The notes beneath the pieces were generated by a model, which was given only the letters and a program-made list of their open reading frames with translations, made no database searches and was not told the DNA's origin. The translations under genes were made by a program, and so were the position numbers. A DNA stretch of 64,000 nt from Euclidia mi. Taxonomy: Eukaryota; Arthropoda; Insecta; Lepidoptera; Erebidae. Below are positions 45,815 through 56,835 of this stretch, piece by piece. The DNA is taken from positions 88,860,729 to 88,924,728 of the forward strand of contig OX123183.2 in NCBI GenBank assembly GCA_944739405.2. The letters are read 5' to 3'. How positions within the stretch are numbered: the stretch's first letter is position 1; the number at the start of each line of letters is the position of its first letter.

Positions 45815-47650
45815 GTCATTGACCCCTGCCCTATAACGCCAACCTCCCCCATTGAGACCGTTATCCTACCAACGGTTGCTGTTAGGGTCTGGGGACCCAC
45901 GGGGACCTCTGTTGTTGTCCGTGCTATATTGGACACAGGTTCACAAGGTTGCATTGTTTCCACTTATTTGGTAGGGCAGGTTAAATTAAATATGGGTTTA
46001 TTTCCAAATTGTATACGGGGCATAGGTGACGTAGCCTCTAATGTTGAAGGGCAAGTTAAGGTTTTGTTTGGCCCTGTTGAATCTTCACACCCGAGGATTA
46101 AAACCTCGGCTATTGTGTTGAAGAATATTTTGGGTATGCACCCACAGAAACAGCTACCCGCTGCTGTGGTGAATTTGACATCGGGATTGGAACTGGCAGA
46201 CCCCAAATTTGACACACCGGGACAAATCGACTTGTTGATTGGCTCTGATGTCCTCGGTGGAATTTTGATTGGTGGGAAAAGGGTCTTGGTGCCAAATGGT
46301 TTGACTGCCATCCCGACCATATTTGGATTTGCTTTGATGGGACCTGTACCTAGGGACCCCCCTCCACCCGAACTTGATAATTTTTTGGCTGTAGGCTCTG
46401 CTCTCTCTGATGCAGTTCAGAGGTTTTGGGAGATAGAGGAGCCTCCTCAAGCTGCCCGTTTGAATCCAGAACATGAGGAGTGCGAGTTGTTCTTCCAGAA
46501 CAACACTGGTCGACTCCGTTCTGGTCGGATCATTACGAGGCTACCATTTCTGTCTGTTCGGCCTCCGCTTGGTGAGTCACGACCTTTAGCCGAAAAGAGA
46601 TTGTTGGCTATGGAGCGTCGCATGGGTCGTGATCCGGAGCTCAGACAGAAGTACATTGAGTTCATGAGAGAATATGAACAATTGGGACACATGTCTGTGT
46701 CAAATTTGGATTGGCGTTCGGTGGAGCATTATTTTCTCCCGCATCATGCGGTATTGAAGCCATCAACTGGCAAGCTGCGCACAGTGTTTGATGGTTCTGC
46801 GCAGACTTCAACAGGCGTATCCTTGAACCAGTGCTTGCATTCTGGTCCCAAGTTGGTCAAGGACCTTTGTGACGTCATCACCAGCTTCCGACGACATCAG
46901 GTTGTCTTTGTGGCCGACATAAAAATGATGTTCAGGCAGACGATTATCCACCCTGATGACCGTCGCTTCCAGCTGATCCTTTGGAGAGAGTCTCCTCGTG
47001 ATCCCATGGTCGTCTACGAGCTCAATACCAATACGTACGGGTTAAGGTCGAGCCCCTATTTGGCAATACGTTCTCTTTGGGAGCTCGCAGACCGCGAAGG
47101 CTTACGTTTTCCACGAGCCTCCGCCATCTTGAAAGACGATATTTACGTCGATGACATTTGCTCGGGCGCCTCCACAGCGGACGAGGCGATCCTCTTGCGG
47201 GACGAATTGATAGGTATTTTGGCCTCCGCTGGTTATGAGTTGCGCAAATGGATTTCCAACTCACCAGCGCTTTTGGAAGGCTTGCCAGAGGATCATCAGC
47301 AAGATCCACATTTGTTTGAGATTGTTGATAACCCCGCCATGATGGCTGTTCTAGGCGTTCAGTACAGCCCAGTCCAAGACATCTTTACGTATAACGTAGA
47401 CTTGAAATTGCCTTGTTCTTGGACTAAACGTCTCGTGTTGTCTACTGTCGCCAGAACCTTTGATCCGAACGGTTGGATCTGTCCAATTATATTTTGGGCA
47501 AAATGCTTTTTGCAGAAGCTTTGGACAGCAGGATTGACCTGGGACGAACCTCTGCACGGCACTCTTGTTGAGGAATGGACCTCTTTTGTATCCTCACTTC
47601 CTGCCGTCAATGAGATCTCCTTGCCTCGTCCCATCCTTCCTCCCGGGTAG
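45815..47650 (+). pseudogene. BEL family 1 protease and reverse transcriptase
   Basis: The same frame as gag resumes after the TAG. The aspartic protease active site LDTGSQG lies at about 45929-45949. A variable spacer follows, then the reverse transcriptase: KLRTVFDGSA near 46777, VADIKMMFRQ (first catalytic Asp) near 46912, YGLRSSPYLA near 47036, and YVDDI (the catalytic pair) at about 47144-47158, the form usual in BEL/Pao. The frame ends at a TAG at 47648-47650 just before RNase H. All polymerase motifs are present. Confidence 0.88.
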
Positions 47651-48070
47651 TACAAGGCCACCCTTCACGGGTTTTGTGATGCCTCGGAACGTGGTCACGC
47701 GGCCGTGGTGTACTTGCGCACAGTCAGTGCCTCAGGTCAGGTGAGAGTATCCCTGATCATGGCGAAGAGCAAGGTTGCACCCCTTCGGACATCTCTGACC
47801 ATTCCGAAATTGGAGCTCTCGGGAGCAGCCCTACTTGTACGCTTATTGAGCCACGTGTCTAACACTTTGGGCAAAAGCATTTGTATTGATGGGACCTACG
47901 CCTGGACAGACAGCCAAATTGTTCTTTGTTGGTTGAAGGCTTCTGTCCACACCTTGGAGGTATTTGTCGCTAATCGCGTTTCCCAAATCCAGAAATCCGA
48001 AGTCAAACTTGTTTGGAGACACGTGCCAGATGAGCTCAACCCCGCTGATTGTGCCTCGCGCGGATGCTAG
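47651..48070 (+). pseudogene. BEL family 1 RNase H domain
   Basis: Continuing in frame after the TAG at 47648: GFCDASERGHAAVVY (first acidic residue), IPKLELSGAALL (second), and AWTDSQIVLCWL (third) are RNase H signatures. RHVPDELNPADCASRG marks its end. A TAG at 48068-48070 interrupts before the integrase. RNase H would remove the RNA strand from the replication intermediate. Confidence 0.85.
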
Positions 48071-48079
48071 ACGCCTAGT

Positions 48080-49177
48080 TTGATAGGTCATTCGCTGTGG
48101 TGGGGTCCGGAATGGTTGAGTCGACCAGAAACTGATTGGCCTCGAACGCCAGTTTTGAATACTTCTAATTTGCCGGGTCTACGAACACTCGCTCTTGAGA
48201 AGGTAGAATGCGCCTTCGACCCCGATTTTTCGTTGAATCGTTACAGCTCCCTCGACAAGTTGTTAGGTGTCACTGCTTGGATAAAGCGTTTTGTTTTTAA
48301 TTTTAGGCACCCACAACAGAAACGACTGACACCATTTCTCTCACCACAGGAACGACAGGAGTCCCTCACCTTTTGGGTTCGTTCTGTGCAATTGGCGCAT
48401 TTTGAGAAGGAGATTGCTATCCTTAAGTCAGGGAAATCGAAACTGTCGGGAGCAATATCTAAATTGAACCCCTTTTTGGACGATACGGGTCTCTTGCGCG
48501 TTGGAGGGTGTCTCAAGAACGCCAACCTCCCTTACGGAGCACGTCACCCCCTTTTGTTACCTAAGGACGGTCATTTGGTACGCTTGTTGGTAACTGACCG
48601 TCACCTTAAAAATTCGCATGCTGGTTGTAATGCTTTGTTGGCCATTTTGCAACGCGAATTTTGGATCTTGTCTGCCCGAAGAATTATTCGGAGTGTAGAC
48701 TTTCGCTGCATCCCTTGCTATAAGCTCAAGGCTTCTACCATGCAGCCGTTGATGGGGGACTTACCGGCAGATCGCGTAACCGAGAGCAGGACATTTGACG
48801 GTGTCGGCACGGACTTCGCTGGTCCCTTTTTGGTAAAAACGTCGACACTTTGAAACAGCAAGACTGTCAAGGCCTACTTGTGTGTTTTTGTTTGTCTTTC
48901 CACAAAGGCCGTACATTTGGAACTGGTCTCCTCGCTTACGACCGAGGCGTTTGTAGACACATTTGACAGATTTGTATCCCGCAGAGGGCTGCCTTCCTTG
49001 ATCCGTTCTGATTGCGGCACTAACTTCAAGGGCACTTATAATTATTTGAATGACGTTAATTTCCTTGAAACCAACAAGGCTGATATAGGTGATAGGCTAG
49101 CCCGACGTGGGATAAATTGGTTGTTTTCCCCACCAAATTGTCCACACTGGGGTGGTATATTTGAGGCCGCCGCCTGA
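48080..49177 (+). pseudogene. BEL family 1 integrase: zinc domain and catalytic core
   Basis: Same frame again. After a connecting region, an HHCC-type zinc domain is visible (DRHLKNSHAG and RCIPCYK, about 48598-48724). The core follows with GTDFAGPF (first Asp, near 48808), a TGA at 48851-48853, then RSDCGTNFKG (second Asp, near 49005) and WGGIFEAA (Glu, near 49150). The catalytic triad is present. At about 49170 the frame shifts and the sequence between core and C-terminal domain is missing. Confidence 0.85.
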
Positions 49178-49179
49178 GT

Positions 49180-49463
49180 ACCCCTACATTGATACGAGAC
49201 CTGGTCGTCTCTCGCGCTTTGAATTGGTACGCCAGATTACTCAGAGCTTTTGGAAACGCTGGAATTTGGAATATTTGCACATACTCCAGCAACGCGTTAA
49301 GTGGACCGACAAGACCGATCCACCCAAGATTGGTGACCTCGTTTTGATCAAGGAGGCTAACCAAACATGCATCGTGGTCTGGAGAAGGACTTCGCCGAAT
49401 TGTACACTGGTATCTATTCGATTCTCTTGTTATTTTGGCCAAAATTATGAGTTAATCCTATAG
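49180..49463 (+). pseudogene. BEL family 1 integrase C-terminal domain
   Basis: In another frame (reading 49152-49463): SRFELVRQITQSFWKRWNLE, LQQRVKW and IGDLVLIKEAN are the conserved blocks of the domain at the end of BEL/Pao integrases (compare FWRRWRAEHLHQLQARSKW in family 2 at 50673-51197). The frame continues to a stop at 49461-49463 with loss of resemblance after about 49400. Confidence 0.75.
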
Positions 49464-49500
49464 GTCCACTTCAAGAACATCACCAGGAGATATAAGGTAA

Positions 49501-49952
49501 ATTTTCATGTACCTACTCAATACTTTACTCACTGTGCAAGGCAGTGCATTGTGTCTGGATATATTGTCTATCGTGGTCAGGTAGATGTATTACACCTTCC
49601 ACTGCGCACTTCTGATACACCTTCCTGCCTGGCTACGGTAATTCTAGACAATAGTATAAATAATTTGTAAATATTATACTGTAAGTAACAATGGACAAGG
49701 GAAAGTATACAAAAACAAATATTATGTAAATAAGCATCAGTACGGCTAAAGCAGGTTACAATAAACTCGATAGAATAGTGCATTGACATCCTACTATAAG
49801 ACACATATATAATTAAATTATAAGGTCGACATGCTACGTACATCAAATGCTTAGGCTTTTCGCACAAAAGGGTATGAGGCGATGAGTAATGGTACAAAGC
49901 ATTTGGCCTTCTGCATACAAGTAATAAGAAAATAATTAAATCTATAAAAAGT
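49501..49952. other. Unassigned DNA between BEL family 1 and the FP-like frame
   Basis: No domain recognised on either strand. It would be the 3' flank of the FP-like frame; no second LINE-type frame is visible. Confidence 0.4.
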
Positions 49953-50615
49953 CTAATCATGGCCAAACACTTTGTGAAAGTCGCCCTCGTTACGAATATT
50001 GAGCACTTTATCACCCTCGTTTTTTCGTACGAGCACACGGCCGCGCCTACACCAAACAAACTTCCAGCCTCCCTTTTGTGCAGCTTCCCGCACCCTCCGA
50101 AATAACTGTCGGTTCTTCGGGGTGAGGCGCTCGTTGAGGTAGAACCGACGCGCGGGCCCAGCCAGGCCCAGGTCAGCTGATGTAGCACCGCGGTGCACGC
50201 GCGCACCCGCCAACAGCTCGTCGCGGACGGTGCGGCGCGCGAGCCGCACGGCGAGAGGGCGGGGTCGGCGCTCCGGCCCGCCAGCATCCGTGGACACGAT
50301 GTGACGAGGCCCAGCGAGCTCGGCACTCACAATGTCTCGTTCCTCCAAATTGACGCCAAGCTTCACAGCGATTTGCAGAGCCAAATTGACACAGTTTTCA
50401 CCGCTGACCTCCGGTAGATTGGCTATTTCAAGGTCATTTGCCAATAGCTCCTGGTCCCGATTGTTGATTTCCTCTCTCAGCTGCTCAATGACGTCACCCA
50501 TATCCACCCGGTTCAGAGGCTCCCGCTTCTGGAGGACGGTAACTCGATCATCGAGGGTTTTCAAATTGTTTTGACAGGTCAGGACAGTCTTCAGGAAGAA
50601 CTTTCCATAAATCAT
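49953..50615 (-). CDS. Open frame with coiled coil and FP25K-like C-terminal domain
   Basis: A 220-residue uninterrupted minus-strand frame. Residues about 10-75 are heptad-rich (LKTLDDRVTVLQKRE, VIEQLREEINNRDQELLAND), predicting a coiled coil. Residues about 75-110 have NLALQIAVKLGVNLEERDI. From about 115 comes the block RPRPLAVRLARRTVRDELL, and near 155-205 FYLNERLTPKNRQLFRRVRE and WKFVWCRRGRVLVRKNEGDK, the pattern of the C-terminal domain shared by baculovirus FP25K-like proteins and many lepidopteran LINE ORF1-type proteins. The ATG at 50613-50615 abuts BEL family 2 sequence (from about 50608), so the real N-terminus is probably lost. The middle is strongly GC-rich against AT-rich flanks. 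No reverse transcriptase follows. It may be a stranded retrotransposon ORF1 or a captured gene. Confidence 0.65.
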   Translation of the reverse strand: MIYGKFFLKTVLTCQNNLKTLDDRVTVLQKREPLNRVDMGDVIEQLREEINNRDQELLANDLEIANLPEVSGENCVNLALQIAVKLGVNLEERDIVSAELAGPRHIVSTDAGGPERRPRPLAVRLARRTVRDELLAGARVHRGATSADLGLAGPARRFYLNERLTPKNRQLFRRVREAAQKGGWKFVWCRRGRVLVRKNEGDKVLNIRNEGDFHKVFGHD

Positions 50616-51197
50616 ATTGACTGGAAATTGATTCCGCCAGCATTACCACATTTCGGTGGATGATGGGAAAGCATGGTCAAAGTAATTAAAACGTATCTCT
50701 TTAAAGTTATAGGTCAACAGATCCTCTCTTACGAAGTGCTTTTAACTGTCCTTGCACAAGTCGAGGCGCTGATCAACTCGCGTCCGCTCACGGCATTGAG
50801 TAGTGACCCTGCAGAACCATCCGCGTTAAGCCCTGCACATTTTCTGAACACAGTGCTATTATCGTCATTTCCGGCTCCTGAAGCAGACTCTTCCAGCTTG
50901 TCCCAGAGACATACTCTGCTGGATAAACTCGTGCAGTCGTTCTGGCGGCGCTGGCGTGCGGAACATCTCCACCAGCTTCAGGCCAGATCCAAATGGAATA
51001 GTCCTGCATCCCCTATACAGGAGGGTACGTTGGTCGTCATAGTACATGATAATGCTCCGCCGTATTCATGGCCTTCAGCCATCGTGGAGAAACTGCATAC
51101 ATCCAAAGACGGTACAACCCGCGTTGTTACCGTGAAAACCGCGAAGGGGAGCTACGTGCGCCCTGTTGTACGTCTCTGTCCACTTCCAAGTCAGTGA
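50608..51197 (+). pseudogene. BEL family 2 integrase C-terminal part
   Basis: Begins with WKLIPPALPHFGG at about 50623, meets a TGA, then runs open from 50673. KVIGQQILSYEVLLTVLAQV, EALINSRPLTALS and ALSPAHFL are integrase post-core blocks, and FWRRWRAEHLHQLQARSKW with EGTLVVIVHDNAPPYSWPSA and VVTVKTAKGSYVRPVVRLC is the C-terminal domain. The upstream part is missing because the copy starts at the FP-like frame. Same family as the minus-strand copy at 63705-64000. Confidence 0.88.
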
Positions 51198-51399
51198 GAT
51201 CTAGCCTGAAGTTAGATCTACCTCTTAGTTTAAGTATTTCGTTTGTAATTTTCGTTATAATTGTTTCGCTAAAGTTAATTTAGATTAATTTTAATATCAT
51301 ATCGCTGTCTTAGCCTATTGATGGGTTATGCGGTAGTACATCCAACATAGCTAAGTTCAATTTTTTTTTCATTGTTAGTTAATTATGTTAACACCTAGC

Positions 51400-51913
51400 T
51401 AATAAATTCCTTTGCATACCGCAGTGTCAAAAACGAGCGATCTTTTATCCCTTTCTATCCCATTCCCTCCCAAAGGCACGCCTCGCTCTAATTGGTCGCA
51501 GAATTCAAAGACGCTGCGACGAAGTCAAAAATCAACCGTCCTGCTGACCGGCTGTGTCCTGGTGCAGCTCCGCGCCGTGACGGATACATGCAGCACCGCA
51601 ATATTTTACCGCTATTTTATACTATAAACGAGAACTAAACCGCCCGCGGGTGTAGTGGAGTGATCCGTGCAGCTTCGGGCTGGATCTAGGTGGAGTGATC
51701 AGCTTGTGGCCCGACTCTCGGAAGACGCCGACAAGCCACCATTTTATCAAGGTAAGGCGTGCTCTGCTCCCATACCTCCGCCTCCTATTCGTCCCTATAA
51801 TCCACTCTACTGGGCGATTTACCAGCCATTCTTAATACAGTCCACTATATTAATAAGTTTTCCATAGCACCAAATCGCCTAGTACATACTTTCGGTGCAA
51901 CGCCGAACCAGCA
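51400..51913 (+). repeat. BEL family 2 3' LTR (approximate limits)
   Basis: Aligning this copy with the minus-strand copy shows shared blocks from CGAGCGAT...CTATCCCATTCCCT (about 51434) through GTAGTGGAGTGAT (51653) and CAAGGTAAG (51748-51756) to AACGCCGAACCAGCA (ends 51913), beyond which they differ. The LTR start is poorly matched here. A stem pairs 51811-51820 with 51872-51881. Confidence 0.65.
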
Positions 51914-52394
51914 ATATATATCTACTTACTAAATCAATTTTAGTATCTTTCCCATAATTATTGATAAGGTCCCTTAAGATAACTGCAATAACTCAAGCTT
52001 ATTGTACTTATAACTAGTAAATGAGAATCTCAAGTAACGGAATATGGTAATTATAAATGCAGTAACTCTACTTAAACGTTAATAAGTATCCGTATCATGA
52101 ATATTACAAATGACGAACTATGCTAATTATAAATATAGTATACTATACTTTTTGCAGATATAGTTAGTAAAATTTCTTAATAGCGCGAGTAAGTTATTCG
52201 TATCTATAGTTATTTCGGTCTTGATATGTAAATCATAAAGCATCGAACTAGATGTTGCAGTTAGGCTTAGTGTTAAAACCAGCTGCGTCATAGATACGTA
52301 AAAATTATGTTAAAAGAATATATAGATCTCGTTCTGCTGATTCCGAATATGCACTTATCTCAATTCGGTGCAAAACTCGAGTTATTGCACTTTT

Positions 52395-52510
52395 CGTAAG
52401 GACGGCAGAAGTGCACCTTGGCAGACTTCACATGTCTTTCGAGAACTTTATAAAGAAGTCTCAGACATGCAGGTTTCCTCACGATGTTTTCCTTTACCGC
52501 CTAAGTTCAA
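52395..52510 (+). repeat. Interspersed repeat R2 copy
   Basis: AAGGACGGCAGAAGTGCACC then TTGGCAGACTTCACATGTCT, AGTCTCAGACATGCAGGTTT and CCTCACGATGTTTTCC. Same family as 42281-42440. Confidence 0.65.
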
Positions 52511-55405
52511 TATAAATTCAAAATTCACTTTATTTTCTGAACAAAGTTGTACAGGGATATTTTGATACTCTTCATTCTGCCTGATCAGCATGCAAAATAA
52601 TATAATATATATTTTTTCAAACTATTACTAAAAGCTAATTAAAATACCAATTAAGTAAATATCTGACTTATTCTGTAATAACAGTACTACTCCTTTTCAG
52701 TGTACAACTTGCCTTGAGTTAGTACATTATTTATGAAATCAAGTAGGTACCTATATTTCCTGTACAATATTCCTGTAGGAATTCTCAATTTGTCACAGAC
52801 TCGCAACTTTAAATGAAAACTTCCATTATAATATTTATTGAAATCGGATACTTGCCCGCGTTTCAAGATCTTTTGACTTTCTTAGCGTATTGTGTTACAA
52901 ATAACTCACTGACCCGTTTTTGCTGTGATATTTCATCTCAAAAATTAAAACTACGGTATGAAACGGCTTTTTCTTTTAATAGAAGAGGAAGTTTCCAAGA
53001 TACAGGTGTATTGTCTGTCCAGTATCAAGACAATACATTTTCAAAAGATATTTTGTAGTCTGTAGAAAGCTGCAAAAATATTACCGGGGTTTAAAACCGC
53101 TCGTTTGTAATTTCAAAACTCATTATTACAAATGAAAATCTTGAGAGGCCGATGTGAAACTTTACAACTACTTTGGTAATTGTAATTTCCAAAAGTTAGG
53201 AAATGAAAAGACTCCGAGGCTGCCGAGTTGGAATGAGGGATTCAATACAGAACAAGAAGAGGAATGCATTCAAAAGTTTAGCATTCACTCACATACACTG
53301 CAAGTTATGAAAACCTAAAACTCTACGTGGCTGAAAAAATTACACAAACTTGTACACTTTTAATGAAAGGAATTTCCTAAGTAAACGTTTTCAGTTTGTT
53401 TTAGTATGTATCACTTGTTTTATATCTTATAATCATTATGTACGAAAGCTCTTTAGCAGTAATACGTGTAATATGACATGTGAGTAAATTTCAAGGTTGT
53501 ATAAAGTTTTGGGTGTGTACAATGTCTACTTTTACATTAGAAAGAATTATATTCAATAAGCTTATTATGTATAATAACATTAATAACCCTCTTACTACTA
53601 CCTCTTAAATATGGCGTAAAAGCTTTACTTTAGCTTAATCACTTTGGATAGTTACACGATTCTACCTTCATGCGTACCCAGCAAAGTTATCTACTCTTTA
53701 AATACCATAAATCTAAAGATCCGTAACAGAAACCGATGTTATTAACCGAATGATAAATTACCCATTGTTTAAATCGACATTTTCCAAATAGTTAAGCGTT
53801 CGAAATACACAACCGATAGATTTCTGGTCCGATTAAACTTGAACACAACTCGAGCCGGTTCCACAAAATCTTTTTCCATGTAAAGGAGTTCCAATTTCAT
53901 CCTCGCAACTGAAACATTGGCAAAATATTACTTTCAAGGCGTCTATTTTTCATGGCATCTGCCATTCGATTTATTTACCTGTAGGTATTATTTACTGCCC
54001 TCCGCAGTATTGCTCCAAATATTATGCCAGTATGAAACAGATTTATAAATTTAGTTGTTTATATGAGCAACGGAAACAGACTAGCGAAGCAGAAACGCGA
54101 TTCTTCGTAAATAGTTGCTCAAGTTTTCGTTTTAAATATTCGTATGAGTGAGTGCATTTTTCTAAGTGTCAAACTCTAAGTTTGTGTTCAATTGTGTTCC
54201 AAACTTAGAATTAAGTAGGTATACAAATAACATTAATAGCAATCTGATAAATAAGCATGGGTTTTACATTGACAGTAATGGTGAAGAGATATTAATTAAC
54301 TAAGAGATGGTATCATTACTTTGTTAATTAAATTGCATATCCGTATGAAAATATGTTGTATAGAATTCATAAAAATAGCGTGTACATTTATTGTCTCTTC
54401 GCAATGTACATGTACCTTAATTCTGCAGAATTTGCGTTCCAACACGGCGCGGCTTTGTGAGATATCTACATACTGAGAAAACTTTTACCTAAAACCGAGC
54501 TACTTCAAAGTCTTTCGAAACTTTTTAACGGAGAACACTATTAGGTTAGGCTCTTAAACCAACTGCAGTACGGTGGAATAAAGCGTTCCCGCGTAGATTT
54601 TTAGAATACTGCATCGAAACCTAACTTAAATACCGATAGTTTTTTTTTCAACCACGCAATAACTGGATTTTGAGCCATGCAAACACTACTGAGGCACTTA
54701 CAAATGGCCGTCCCGTAGCTTAGTTCAAACGGTTTTTAAAATTCGAAGAATATGTATTTTCTGTTTTTGAATGTTTTCATGTCCGCTATTTTAGGTTATT
54801 GAAATTGCTGGTTTGAACATCAAAACGTCGTAGTATGTAATCAGAATCATAGGTAAATAAATAAATACTCGGATTCGTGCTATTTATTTTAGCACATAGC
54901 GCGGTAGTTCCGTTTTCTCTCTAAACCAACCGTATTCCTGGCAAAAGGATAGATTACTAAATAGTTACTACGTACGTAAAGGGTTTTGTAGTTTCTGCTT
55001 AATTACGATGACTTTTATTTAATTTCCGTTATAGTTTCAGACTTTGCGGCGCAGCACAATGCATATGGGGCGTTATTCTTTCTACTGAAAATCGGAGTGC
55101 AACATTTTTGGGTTTAAAAAAAAATATTCCCTTGTAATAAATCTTTTCCATTATATTAATACCTTTAAGCTTGTTATATGCATTTATAAACTTATTTTCT
55201 CGCGTGTACAGACTACCAATCCCGTCAGTCAACACAAGCTTTGCCAAACGCTTTAGCCCTTTTAAGGACGTATTTATTTATAATAAAACTGCTAACGCAT
55301 GCAAGATAAAGCTGTGCTCGGTGAAAGATATGCAGTTAAAAGTCACTAAATGGCTCACTTCTTTGACATATGACTCCACCGAAAATCTTATGGTATCCCT
55401 ATCAT

Positions 55406-55480
55406 AAACACATTATACACACACACTCACTCACTCACTCACGAACAACACACACACACACACATGTATGTACACACACA
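55406..55480. repeat. Compound (AC)n / (CTCA)n microsatellite
   Basis: Runs of ACAC, then about five CTCA units, then two further AC runs split by ATGTATGT. Confidence 0.9.
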
Positions 55481-55736
55481 CAACCATATTTTTTAGTCTT
55501 ATAAAACACGTCGCCCGAGCTAAAATTGTTAAAAATGTACGGAAATCGTACCTGGTACCCACAGGACAGGCTATGCCTCGTGTGGGGCCGCTGATAAATC
55601 CGATATGTAATTATTAATGGCAATAAACTGTTTTTATTTTATTTTTATTATTATTTCGTTACTGACTGACAGACAAAGCACAGCCAAAACTGTCGGGTGC
55701 AAGAAGCTGAAGTTTCCGCGTAAAACCGCGGAATGG

Positions 55737-55785
55737 AAGAGTTCTATGGTATCTAATATGGAAAATAAGATACCATAGAACTCTT
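55737..55785. repeat. Perfect hairpin
   Basis: 18-bp arms AAGAGTTCTATGGTATCT and complement with a 13-base loop. Confidence 0.92.
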
Positions 55786-55823
55786 ACTCTTATAGCTTTA
55801 TTTATTTTAATACCAAAATTTAA

Positions 55824-55851
55824 GGACATTTGTGTTGATTACAAATGTCCT
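55824..55851. repeat. Short hairpin
   Basis: 11-bp perfect arms AGGACATTTGT and complement around a 6-base loop, 38 bases after the preceding hairpin. Confidence 0.8.
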
Positions 55852-56699
55852 AATCTAAACTTTTACACTCTAATTAGAGTTGCTGCTTAAACTTTCATTG
55901 AAACACGGGCGTGATGGTGATAAGTTAACTAATAACTAAAGTTAAACTACACTAATCTATTACGCAGTAAACATGTTTTCTTAATATTATTATAGCTTAG
56001 ATTGGTTATACTCATAAGGGAATTCTCAGCGATGCAGCCACCTTTTTGTGACAGCTTTTAATAAGCTTTGGGATTTTGCGTCGACCTCAGCGAATTCATA
56101 CCTATACGCAACTTATTTGATACAAAAATTAACTTACCTATCTAATTATGGGTTCAAAACAATTTTTGCTCTTACGTTATTTATATTCAGACTGGGAACA
56201 TAGTTGAAATAACAGTCGGTAAAATGGTATCATGTCAGTTTTGAATGAATAAATTGAAACATAAACGATAAAAATGACATACTATTGAGTGCTAGTTAAA
56301 CTACTTGCATTCTAACTACAAAAAAAAACATTAAAGTAGTCTAAATATTGTATTACAAAACCATTCATTTGGGATGACAAACTTTTGAAACAGAAATTAA
56401 ATTTCATGCCAGCCGTATGATCTTGCGCTAATCGCGTAATTAAAAGAAGCCATTGAGTGTATTTAAAAGGAATGTGCCAACGTCCTTAAAGCTTTTCCTA
56501 TAAACACACTGCACTTTTAGCTTGATCGCTTACCTTCAACATGAAAAACGAGCCCCGGAGACTCAGGTCGATTTTAAAGAATGGAGAGTAATATCAAAAG
56601 TGGACACGGTCTATTTAAGCTAATGTGAGCGTGCTCATTTCATAAAATTTGACGTTGTTAATGGAATTCGTGGCCGTAATTTAAATGAGTCAGATACAA

Positions 56700-56830
56700 T
56701 ATTCTATTCTACTACATACACACGACACCAGCTAGTCCCAAACTAAGCAGGGATTGTACTATGGATACCGGGCAATGGATAATCGATAAAAACACTTTTA
56801 TACATTTTTTTTATAAATACGAACGTATTA
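56700..56830 (-). mobile_element. 3' part of a lepidopteran SINE, second copy
   Basis: The plus strand reads GACACCAGCTAGTCCCAAAC then TAAGCAGGGATTGTACTATG and GGCAATGGATAATCGATAAA, matching 13733-13800. It ends directly at the left arm of the long inverted repeat (56836). Confidence 0.7.
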
Positions 56831-56835
56831 TAACA

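Larger units (their letters stand above)
45290..49500 (+). mobile_element. BEL/Pao LTR retrotransposon (family 1), internal region, no LTRs seen
   Basis: Two gag zinc knuckles, aspartic protease, reverse transcriptase, RNase H and integrase occur in order in essentially one reading frame, the BEL/Pao arrangement. In-frame stops at 45812 (TAG), 47648 (TAG), 48068 (TAG) and 48851 (TGA), and a deletion with frame change near 49170, break it. The 5' gag is missing upstream of about 45290. No LTR is recognisable on either side. Confidence 0.9.
51914..56699. other. Unassigned AT-rich DNA with scattered repeats
   Basis: Contains an R2 fragment at 52395-52510, a microsatellite near 55406-55480 and two hairpins near 55.8 kb. 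No gene supported. Confidence 0.5.

Noticed and set aside
45408..45836. Overlapping long frames on both strands of the BEL gag tail
   Set aside because: They are shadows caused by high GC; only the frame with two zinc knuckles continues into the protease.
49577..50326. 249-codon minus-strand frame overlapping the FP-like frame
   Set aside because: Its first half is the GC-rich FP-like gene read in another frame, and its second half has no resemblance to a protein family.
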